A stretch of DNA of 5,193 bases from contig CAMHMG010000212.1 in NCBI GenBank assembly GCA_946186175.1, positions 1 to 5,193 on the forward strand, read 5' to 3'. The notes beneath the pieces were generated by a model that saw only the letters and a program-made list of their open reading frames with translations, was not told the DNA's origin and ran no database searches. Shown here piece after piece: positions 1-4,981 of this stretch. Within the stretch, counting starts at the first letter, position 1. Every line of letters starts with the position of its first letter. The stretch is from an uncultured Clostridia bacterium. GTDB taxonomy: Bacteria > Bacillota > Clostridia > Lachnospirales > Lachnospiraceae. Position numbers and translations under genes: made by a program.

Positions 1-252
1 CGTACAGGATAACATGATATCATGCGAAATATCGTTTTTATTACCTGGCTGAGATGTGTTTTCATTTACTTCAAAATTATATTCCAAAGCTGTATCATAT
101 ACAGATCGATTGGCGGCATCAAATAAGGTACTATAGCCGTGTATGAAGCCCTTTGCAATCAGTTCGTGGAATAAGGTTTTGACTTCTTCTTCATTATGCG
201 GACAATGTTTTAATGAGGTATTGTCAGATATGAATTTCACCAGATCAGGATA
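1..252 (-). pseudogene. 5'-truncated open frame of unknown function, running off the window
   Basis: The minus strand is open from position 273 down to position 1, with a TGA at 276-274 just upstream. No ATG lies in frame near the 5' end; the only candidates are TTG codons at 267-265 and 261-259, without a ribosome-binding site. The translation (GYPDLVKFISDNTSLKHC, then a charged NEEEVKTLFHELIAKGF stretch) has the composition of a real, mostly helical protein, and its length without stops in AT-rich DNA supports former coding. I do not recognise the family. Its 5' side coincides with the start of the repeated promoter unit at 251, so I infer that the cassette's arrival cut off the N-terminus. 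The C-terminus lies outside the window. It could also be a chance open frame. Confidence 0.45.
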
Positions 253-303
253 TCCGTCCAATGACAAAAGTTGTCATGTATTTTAATATGAGGAAAAAGG
301 AGG
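251..303 (+). promoter_or_regulatory. Promoter and RBS unit, copy 1 (repeat of 3122-3175)
   Basis: A -35-like ATGACA (261-266) lies exactly 17 bp before a TAATAT -10 box (284-289), and a strong GGAGG (299-303) sits 9 nt before the ATG at 313. The first 16 bases (TATCCGTCCAATGACA) are identical to 3122-3137. The spacing, -10 box and RBS are also kept in that copy, although the spacer sequence has drifted. Conservation of the functional parts in two places supports a real promoter driving the 174-aa gene. Confidence 0.75.
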
Positions 304-312
304 CGGGTACGT

Positions 313-837
313 ATGAATAGAAATGTTTCGATTATAAAAGATGTAGATGGTAATGATATTGTCGTGATAAATGATGCCATTTTCAAAGGAAGAAGAGGAA
401 TAGCTTGGAATGAAGTAAAGGAATATTTGAAAAATTTTGTTGGAGACGTTTATAGAATTACGGAGTCAGATAATGAAATTAATATTGGTGCAGATTTTCC
501 AAATGAATATACTGGTTCTGTATATACATACAAATTAAAGGGTGCCGTTGCTAAAGCCAAAGCCAATGCAGCACAAGGGATACCTGAACTCGTTGAGATT
601 GCGACAGGAGGTGGGTTTAGAGAAAATAATAAAAATAAACATTACCGAGATGCAATGTTTGGGTGGTATAGATTTGATTCTCGATTTGCTATGCCAGTTT
701 ATTTGGATGGGGATAATATAGAAAGATATAACGTGTTTCACGTTTCTTTAATTGTTAGACATTCGGAAGATGACAAGATGTATCTATACGATATTATAGA
801 TATAAAAAAAGAAACAGGTAACCCGCTTGAGCCATAA
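313..837 (+). CDS. Stand-alone LPD3-like domain protein (polyvalent-protein type)
   Basis: This 174-aa soluble protein has no signal peptide or membrane segment. The start is set by the GGAGG at 299-303. Residues 56-66 (INIGADFPNEY), 77-95 (GAVAKAKANAAQGIPELVE), 109-129 (KH..DA..GWYRFDSRFAMPV) and 147-173 (IVRH, then KMYLYDIIDIKKETGNPLE) match my memory of the LPD3-type domain. That domain normally forms one module near the end of very large polyvalent proteins of phages and conjugative elements. Here it is a free-standing gene with its own promoter. The 55 residues before the core (IFKGRRGIAWNEVKEYLKN) belong to the same domain style. Its biochemical activity is not known to me; an effector or nuclease role is plausible but inferred. 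The neighbouring cassette at 3182 carries another domain typical of the same large proteins under the same promoter. The family name is recalled, not searched. Confidence 0.75.
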   Translation: MNRNVSIIKDVDGNDIVVINDAIFKGRRGIAWNEVKEYLKNFVGDVYRITESDNEINIGADFPNEYTGSVYTYKLKGAVAKAKANAAQGIPELVEIATGGGFRENNKNKHYRDAMFGWYRFDSRFAMPVYLDGDNIERYNVFHVSLIVRHSEDDKMYLYDIIDIKKETGNPLEP

Positions 838-994
838 GACTGTACACGACACAAAACCCGTTTCTTTTAACTGTAATGATAGGGCAAATGCTAAAAAAAG
901 TCAAGTCCTTTGGAAAAGAAAGAAAAAGGCTTGGATGTATATAGACAATGGAAGCAGGTAGTATGAAAAAGATTTATAAATGATACTTGAAATG
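838..994. other. Gene-free stretch with an imperfect inverted repeat
   Basis: No credible gene is present between the LPD3-like stop and the terminator. An imperfect hairpin can form: CAAG (902-905) and CCTTT (907-911) pair with AAAGG (925-929) and CTTG (930-933), with one bulged T and a 13-nt purine loop. It lacks a T-run, so it is not a standard terminator. Very short frames here (for example 888-944, 18 codons) have no support. Confidence 0.4.
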
Positions 995-1017
995 AAAGGT
1001 CTCAATGAGGCCTTTTT
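995..1017 (+). terminator. Intrinsic terminator closing the first cassette
   Basis: AAAGGTCTC (995-1003) pairs with GAGGCCTTT (1007-1015) around an AAT loop, with one G-T pair, and runs into T-rich sequence (1013-1017, then ATTT). It lies about 160 bp past the 174-aa gene and before the HNH promoter. The stem is nearly the same as those at 3087 and 4187. Confidence 0.85.
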
Positions 1018-1029
1018 ATTTGCGAAATA

Positions 1030-1095
1030 CTGTATTTTTGTCGAATTAGTGATATAATTATACAGATAGTTAGTAGGTCTTGTTTTTTAGAGGAG
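1030..1095 (+). promoter_or_regulatory. Extended -10 promoter and RBS for the HNH gene
   Basis: TGATATAAT (1050-1058) is a perfect extended -10 element (TG, one base, then consensus TATAAT). No good -35 box sits at the usual distance, as is common for extended -10 promoters. A start of transcription near 1065 would leave a leader of about 37 nt. AGAGGAG (1089-1095) is the ribosome-binding site, 6 nt before the ATG at 1102. It rules out the upstream in-frame TTG at 1096, which would directly abut it. Confidence 0.75.
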
Positions 1096-1101
1096 TTGTC
1101 C

Positions 1102-2232
1102 ATGCTTTTACCGCAATCAGAAGAATTAGAAGTCCAATACTTGAGCCGATTGTTTGACAATACAAGCGAATGTTATAAGTTCTTTTGGTTTCAGGCAATT
1201 GTTACCAAGGTATTGGAGGGGAAGAATACAATTACATACGAAGAATTGATTGACGAAATGATTGCGGATGCGTGGTATATGGTGACAGAGTATCATCTTA
1301 ATCTTGGACCAAAGGATACACTGGAATGTTTGGTGCATTATATCAGCAGTATTAGCAATATGAAGCCGTCCGAGAAAAAGGAAGTTGTCATCGATTATCT
1401 CAAGAATTGCACAGACAAAGAAGTTAAGAATCAAAAAAGAACCTTGACCAAGAATGTTCCGTATCGTTTGCAGGCGCCATTTATGGCGGATATGCGAGGT
1501 GATGAGTGGAATGTCTCTGAAAGCAAGCTGATAGAGAAGATAAATGAGCAATACAGTCAGTACAGAATGTTGTATTATTTTTCAAATGCTGCCGGAATGA
1601 ATACTACAATCACTATTCAACCTGAGTGGGAGCATTACATCCACAAGAATCAGGAGATTATCAAGGGCTGGCTTCAATACAACATGATCATGTATTTGCA
1701 ACGGAGAAATCCAAGTGTGCCGGGTATAGCTGATAAGTTAAAGCCGCCGATTGAACGCAAGCTTGAAAAGGTACAGAAGTATTGGAAATTGCTTATTTCC
1801 ATAGCACCGATACATGAAATATACAATAATGAAGTCATTACGGTAAATGATATCTCGATTGACCATTTTGTGCCATGGTCTTATGTGGCGCATGATGAGT
1901 TCTGGAATCTTCACCCGACGACAAAGAGTATTAATAGCAGTAAGAGTAATAATCTGCCGGATTGGGATGCATATTTTCCGAAGCTGTGTGGGCTGGAATA
2001 TCTGTCATATCAAATGATGAATAAGTATGACAAGGTGCATGATGCATTTGAGAAGTGTGCGAAGGAGCATCTTAACAGTATGGAGATAAAGGGTAGAGTC
2101 TACAGACCGAATCTGTCGCATGAGGAGTTTGCAAATGTGCTCGAAGAGGTAGTTCGACCTGTATATTTGTCTGCCAAGAATTGCGGATTTCGGAATTGGG
2201 TGTATGAGGGAGATAACAGATCGGCCTCATAG
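1102..2232 (+). CDS. HNH endonuclease domain protein
   Basis: A 376-aa protein starting at the ATG at 1102, chosen over an in-frame TTG at 1096 because AGAGGAG ends at 1095. The HNH signature is at residues 252-286: S-I-D254-H255-F-V-P-W-S-Y, then F-W-N269-L-x-P, then N278-S-S-K-S-N283-N-L-P. In the family, H255 is the expected general base, and the later Asn residues help position the metal and the zigzag loop. No cysteine zinc knuckle is visible around it. The first 250 residues are largely helical and unassigned, with no methylase, helicase or membrane motifs. It is probably a DNA nuclease acting in the cytoplasm. The methyltransferase gene follows after 32 nt and is probably co-transcribed. 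A defence role is inferred from the gene type and the neighbourhood; a homing nuclease or mobile-element nuclease is an alternative. Confidence 0.85.
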   Translation: MLLPQSEELEVQYLSRLFDNTSECYKFFWFQAIVTKVLEGKNTITYEELIDEMIADAWYMVTEYHLNLGPKDTLECLVHYISSISNMKPSEKKEVVIDYLKNCTDKEVKNQKRTLTKNVPYRLQAPFMADMRGDEWNVSESKLIEKINEQYSQYRMLYYFSNAAGMNTTITIQPEWEHYIHKNQEIIKGWLQYNMIMYLQRRNPSVPGIADKLKPPIERKLEKVQKYWKLLISIAPIHEIYNNEVITVNDISIDHFVPWSYVAHDEFWNLHPTTKSINSSKSNNLPDWDAYFPKLCGLEYLSYQMMNKYDKVHDAFEKCAKEHLNSMEIKGRVYRPNLSHEEFANVLEEVVRPVYLSAKNCGFRNWVYEGDNRSAS

Positions 2233-2264
2233 ACTATTGTAATTATGATAAATGGTGACAAGGT

Positions 2265-2864
2265 ATGAATAATAAGACATTGGATTACTACAATCAAAAT
2301 GTTGAGGATTTTATCAACAGGACAGTAGATGCGGACATGCATTATTGTCAGGATATATTTATTGAATTATTGGAGCCTAATGCATACATTCTTGATGCCG
2401 GCTGTGGCAGCGGGAGAGACAGTTTGTATTTCTTGGAACAAGGTTTTAAGGTGTGTGCAATTGACGGTTCTGAAGAAATGTGTAAGGCTGCTTCAGATTA
2501 TATAGGAAAACCTGTGGAGTGTCTTAAGTTTCAAGATATATCTTATGAGGAAACGTTTGATGGAGTGTGGGCGTGTGCTTCTTTACTACATGTACCGAAG
2601 CAAGAATTGCCGGATGTATTACGTAAATTCTATAGAGCATTGAAACCGGGCGGAGTGATGTATGCGTCCTTCAAATACGGTTATAAGGAAGAAGAGCGGT
2701 TGGGAAGATTCTTCTCTGATTACCATTTGGAGGAGATAGAAAATGTATTTACCAAAAATGCCGGATTTGAATTGGTAGAAGGGTTTGAGACAGAGGATGT
2801 CAGACCGGATTATGCAGATAAGCCATGGGTAAATGTGATTGTGAGGAAGAGTGTTGCCAACTGA
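2265..2864 (+). CDS. Class I SAM-dependent methyltransferase, TehB/small-molecule type
   Basis: A 199-aa protein with a complete Rossmann-type methyltransferase fold. Motif I is ILDAGCGSG (residues 42-50). The acidic residue at the end of strand 2 is D67 in AIDGS. The strand 4 region is FDGVWACASLLHVP (98-111), and the post-motif turn is LKPGG (126-130). There is no DPPY/NPPY motif, so a DNA adenine or N4-cytosine methylase is unlikely, and no Pro-Cys motif for C5-cytosine. A small-molecule or peptide substrate is more likely; the substrate cannot be read from the sequence. The start ATG has only a weak GGTGA (2254-2258) before it. The 32-nt gap after the HNH stop suggests co-transcription, but not a classical restriction-modification pair. 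The first 43 bases and an internal 51-bp block recur at 4974-5067 in a deleted copy. Confidence 0.9.
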   Translation: MNNKTLDYYNQNVEDFINRTVDADMHYCQDIFIELLEPNAYILDAGCGSGRDSLYFLEQGFKVCAIDGSEEMCKAASDYIGKPVECLKFQDISYEETFDGVWACASLLHVPKQELPDVLRKFYRALKPGGVMYASFKYGYKEEERLGRFFSDYHLEEIENVFTKNAGFELVEGFETEDVRPDYADKPWVNVIVRKSVAN

Positions 2865-2899
2865 CTAGTGTTGTATATTGAGATGGAGAAAATAGTTAT

Positions 2900-3076
2900 A
2901 TGACAGAAAGTAAGACATGTATAGATATGGAAAAGACGGGCATGCGATTGAAATTATATGCTGAAGAAAGAGGATATAGTGTAAAGCAAACTCAGAGGTA
3001 TCTGGATTTGCAAAGCGTATTATTAGTTATAGTTCTAACCTTGCAGCATGATTATTATTATTTAAAAATTAAATGA
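2900..3076 (+). pseudogene. Truncated Xre-like helix-turn-helix gene
   Basis: A 58-codon frame starts MTESKTCIDMEKTGMRLK and continues with LYAEERGYSVKQTQRYLDLQSV. This resembles the first two helices of a Clostridia Xre-type regulator family (D-x-x-x-T-G-x-R-(L/I)-K, then (Y/L)-S-V-K-x-x-Q-x-x-L). In intact members the sequence after LQSV continues through a recognition helix with a Y-(K/R)-W core; here it becomes an unrelated hydrophobic tail (LLVIVLTLQHDYYYLKIK) and stops. The recognition helix is therefore missing, consistent with a deletion or frameshift near position 3020. GGAG (2885-2888) lies 11 nt before the ATG. A short functional protein cannot be excluded. The family assignment is from memory. 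Confidence 0.6.
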
Positions 3077-3086
3077 TATATCTGAT

Positions 3087-3117
3087 AAAAGATCTCTTTG
3101 GAGGTCTTTTATTTTTT
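3087..3117 (+). terminator. Intrinsic terminator closing the HNH block
   Basis: AAAAGATCTC (3087-3096) pairs with GAGGTCTTTT (3101-3110) around a TTTG loop, with one G-T wobble, followed by A and six Ts (3112-3117). It follows the broken Xre-like gene directly and is 4 bp from the second promoter unit. Confidence 0.9.
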
Positions 3118-3121
3118 GGAC

Positions 3122-3175
3122 TATCCGTCCAATGACAGATGTTGGTATGTGATTTAATATAGTAAAAAAAGGAGG
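3122..3175 (+). promoter_or_regulatory. Promoter and RBS unit, copy 2 (repeat of 251-303)
   Basis: ATGACA (3132-3137), a 17-bp spacer and TAATAT (3155-3160) match copy 1 in sequence and spacing. GGAGG (3171-3175) lies 6 nt before the ATG at 3182. The first 16 bases are identical to 251-266. The unit begins immediately after the terminator at 3117, so it marks the left edge of the third cassette. Confidence 0.75.
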
Positions 3176-3181
3176 CGTATT

Positions 3182-4048
3182 ATGGCAAAATATACTAATA
3201 AACAAGGTGATGATAGGGAATATGATTTAATTCAATATAAATGGTCAATAATACCGGAGACAGAGTGGGATAATAAATACATATCATATGATGAATGTCT
3301 TGATAATAATATGGTTGCTATAAGGCTCGATTCAGAACAATTGGGAGATGTTTTTGAAGATGCTAATCCGACTTATCCGGATGGGGGAGATTTTGTTGAG
3401 CTTCATTATATGTATATGACGGATGATATACTATGTTTTAATCCAATTGCTGTATCAATAACATATCCATTGAATGATGAATACGATTATGGTTATAGGA
3501 ATTTGCAACTAGATATTTCTGAAAAGGAATATTTTTCTAAATTATTGTACGATACAATTGGGGATAAGCATTCCTCTGAAATGCAAAAAGTAATGGTAAG
3601 TTATTACAAGGCTGTGGATGTCGAAATATATAATTTTGTAAATGATGTTTTGAACGGTAGAGAGGTACTGCCTATAACAGTAGGGTATTTGTCAGAAAGT
3701 CAGCGAGAAACTATCATTAAATGTATTGGCAATAAGATTGACTTTGCAGCACGGTGTATATTAGATGCAGATGCTATTAGACACATACTTAAGCGACACG
3801 GAGCTAATGGCTTGGCTGATTGTAGTATGAAAGATATTTCTGATATTGCAAGAATGGCATATATTATTGCCAATTTTGATGAAGCTAGTTTTGATGGAAC
3901 TCATTCAAAAAGATATCATTGTTCAGATGGTTCACCGGCTCCTCATATTGTTCTTAAAAAACGAATTGATGGGGTGTATTATGTAGTTAATGTTGTTACA
4001 GATGCAAAAGCGAAAAAAAGTCATATTATTTCAGCTTTTATTGGTTAA
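3182..4048 (+). CDS. Protein with C-terminal PBECR-like nuclease domain
   Basis: A 288-aa soluble protein whose start is set by GGAGG at 3171-3175. Residues 1-185 form an acidic, Tyr/Asp-rich region I do not recognise. Residues 195-288 read like the phage barnase-EndoU-colicin E5/D-RelE-like (PBECR) nuclease domains: D-x-D-x-I-R-H201-I-L-K-R205-H206-G near the start of the domain, S-M-K-D-I-S-D-I-A-R in a following helix, then KKRIDGVYYVVNVVTD (259-274) and K-x-K-K-S-H-I-I-S-A-F (276-286) as the last strands. In the family the HIxxRHG histidines and the late Lys/Arg residues are candidate catalytic positions, and RNA is the usual target of this fold. These domains normally sit in large polyvalent or MuF proteins; here the gene is free-standing. 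No immunity gene follows; a structured RNA unit does. The family is recalled, not searched. Confidence 0.7.
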   Translation: MAKYTNKQGDDREYDLIQYKWSIIPETEWDNKYISYDECLDNNMVAIRLDSEQLGDVFEDANPTYPDGGDFVELHYMYMTDDILCFNPIAVSITYPLNDEYDYGYRNLQLDISEKEYFSKLLYDTIGDKHSSEMQKVMVSYYKAVDVEIYNFVNDVLNGREVLPITVGYLSESQRETIIKCIGNKIDFAARCILDADAIRHILKRHGANGLADCSMKDISDIARMAYIIANFDEASFDGTHSKRYHCSDGSPAPHIVLKKRIDGVYYVVNVVTDAKAKKSHIISAFIG

Positions 4049-4054
4049 TAATTA

Positions 4055-4082
4055 TTGCAATTTACTATAAAAATGGTATAAT
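4055..4082 (+). promoter_or_regulatory. Extended -10 promoter of the small-RNA unit
   Basis: TTGCAA (4055-4060), a 16-bp spacer and TATAAT (4077-4082), with an extended TG at 4074-4075. It begins 6 bp after the PBECR-like stop codon and has no ribosome-binding site or start codon behind it that leads to a gene. Transcription would begin at about 4089. Confidence 0.75.
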
Positions 4083-4088
4083 TAGAAT

Positions 4089-4181
4089 GTAAGGTAAGGA
4101 CGTTTAGGACGTTTGCTGGGGGCTTTATAGCATCTGTCAGCCCTTACTCTAAAAACTCCCGATTTAATTGGGAGTTTTTTT
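4089..4181 (+). ncRNA. Candidate structured small RNA, about 93 nt
   Basis: Between the promoter at 4055-4082 and the terminator ending at 4181 there is no open frame of note, but there is a well-closed fold. GTAAGG (4094-4099) pairs with CCTTAC (4142-4147). Inside it GCTG (4115-4118) pairs with CAGC (4138-4141), and GCT (4122-4124) can pair with AGC (4129-4131) around a TTAT loop. The 5' side of the inner region is a single-stranded stretch holding two tandem copies of AGGACGTTT (4097-4105 and 4106-4114). A pseudoknot between TTTAG (4103-4107) and CTAAA (4149-4153) is possible but would compete with the terminator stem. I do not recognise it as tmRNA, SRP RNA, 6S RNA or a common riboswitch. 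It may be a trans-acting RNA, or an RNA partner of the nuclease gene before it; both are inferences. Confidence 0.6.
4151..4181 (+). terminator. Intrinsic terminator of the small RNA
   Basis: AAAAACTCCC (4151-4160) pairs perfectly with GGGAGTTTTT (4170-4179) around a 9-nt AT-rich loop, ending in seven Ts (4175-4181). The A-run before the stem could let it act in both directions. It differs from the GGTCTC-type terminators and so belongs to the RNA unit. Confidence 0.92.
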
Positions 4182-4186
4182 ATATC

Positions 4187-4210
4187 AAGGTCTCTTCGGA
4201 GGCCTTTTTT
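4187..4210 (+). terminator. Second intrinsic terminator with UUCG tetraloop
   Basis: AAGGTCTC (4187-4194) pairs with GAGGCCTT (4199-4206), with one G-T pair, around a C(UUCG)G tetraloop, an especially stable loop, followed by six Ts (4205-4210). It lies 6 bp after the small-RNA terminator. Its stem matches the cassette-end terminators at 995 and 3087. Confidence 0.9.
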
Positions 4211-4528
4211 GATGTCATTAATTTGATTTGCTGAGTTCTTTGATGAGCCTGGTGCGTGGATAATCTAAGGGACAGGTGTTGTGTTATGGTTAGAGTAGAA
4301 AAAAATAAAAAATGATTGGAGGGCTTCTGAATGAGAACATTTTCAATTGATAGGTTGCAAAAGTGATTTCTAGTTGACTAGATGAACATTTTCGACGAGT
4401 TATCTGAAAATTTGATGCTGTCCCTTTATTATAACTTACGTTTGTGGTAAAATATAAATATTAGTATTTTATATGATTAAGAGCGGATTTTTGAGAAGAT
4501 TTTTAGATTGAGAAGGATTAAATGTTGA
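4211..4528. other. Gene-free stretch with inverted repeats, probably decayed DNA
   Basis: No gene longer than about 22 codons is credible here. Visible structure: AAGGGACAG (4267-4275) and its exact reverse complement CTGTCCCTT (4418-4426) bound a 160-bp segment; TCTAGT-TG-ACTAGA (4369-4382) is a perfect dyad; and GAACATTTTC occurs twice (about 4335 and 4384). A frame at 4325-4366 with a GGAGGG ribosome-binding site encodes only about 11 residues (MRTFSIDRLQK) and may be the start of a lost gene. The segment could be a remnant of a small inverted-repeat element, but no clear target-site duplication is seen. Confidence 0.4.
4445..4453 (+). promoter_or_regulatory. Possible extended -10 promoter before the WYL remnant
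   Basis: TGGTAAAAT matches the extended -10 form with one change from TATAAT. No clear -35 box is visible. It could be the old promoter of the regulator now left as a remnant. Support is weak because AT-rich DNA gives such matches by chance. Confidence 0.3.
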
Positions 4529-4981
4529 GTTACATTTTATCACAATGGGAGTTGGGTAAATGAGAATTATTATCTTGTCGGCTTTGATAGCACAGTAGAT
4601 GATTTCCGTCATTACAGAGTTGATAAAATGATCCATACGGAAGAGATAAAAGATAAACGACAGGGATCAACAAGGCATAAGACGAAAGATAAAGATATCT
4701 ACAGCCGAATGCGATTTCGGATGTTCGATTGGGAAGAGATAAAGGTTACACTTCGCTGCAAAAATGAAATGGCGAATGTGATCATAGATCAATTTGGCAG
4801 AGATATTCAGATTCAGAAATTGAAGAATGGTGAGTTCAAAGCCAGAGTTGAAGTGGCAGTCAGCGATCAGTTCCTTGGATGGATCTTAGCACTTGGAGGC
4901 AAAGTAGTAATCGAAAGTCCTAAGAGTGTGAAGGATAGGTTTGTGGAATTGATGCATGAAAATATGGGGAAGTATGAATGA
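4529..4981 (+). pseudogene. C-terminal remnant of a WYL-domain transcriptional regulator
   Basis: Codons from 4529 read V-T-x-Y, then WVNENYYLVGFD (from 4553), then FRHYRVDKM. This is the second half of a WYL domain, the sensing module of DeoR-like or WYL bacterial regulators. The part after 4628 continues as a WYL C-terminal extension: RMFDWEEIKVTLRCKN, VIIDQFG, a VEVAVSDQFLGWILALGG stretch and a final helix (VKDRFVELMHENM). The N-terminal winged helix and first half of the WYL domain are absent. A TGA at 4526-4528 precedes the frame, and no start codon occurs before the ATG at 4628, which would begin after the WYL signature. I therefore call it a pseudogene, although a 117-aa product from 4628 is possible. 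Its stop overlaps the start of the broken methyltransferase copy, which suggests that a regulator-methyltransferase operon once stood here. Confidence 0.75.

Noticed and set aside
535..741. Minus-strand frame of 68 codons inside the LPD3-like gene
   Set aside because: It is an overlap shadow with no ribosome-binding site and no protein-like pattern, opposite a convincing gene.
902..933. Hairpin after the LPD3-like gene as a terminator
   Set aside because: It has a bulge and a 13-nt loop and no T-run; the real terminator is at 995-1017.
936..983. Similarity of this stretch to the leader of the Xre-like gene (TGTATAT ... ATGGA ... ATGA at 2873-2904)
   Set aside because: The matching runs are short, and the frame that follows has only six codons; chance in AT-rich DNA is likely.
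1096..1101. TTG start giving two extra residues on the HNH protein
   Set aside because: The AGAGGAG ribosome-binding site ends at 1095, directly against this TTG; the ATG at 1102 has the proper 6-nt spacing.
1126..1551. Minus-strand frame of 141 codons inside the HNH gene
   Set aside because: It lies fully opposite a well-supported gene, has no promoter or RBS and no recognisable motif.
2100..2342. Minus-strand frame of 80 codons across the HNH-methyltransferase junction
   Set aside because: It covers the ends of two supported plus-strand genes and shows no coding features of its own.
1102..2864. HNH plus methyltransferase as a classical restriction-modification system
   Set aside because: The methyltransferase has motif I but no DPPY/NPPY or Pro-Cys motif, and no target-recognition region; its size and LLHVP/LKPGG pattern fit small-molecule enzymes.
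4097..4114. Two tandem AGGACGTTT copies as the start of a CRISPR or a type III antitoxin repeat array
   Set aside because: Only two 9-bp copies with no spacers; too little for an array, so it was kept only as a detail of the RNA.
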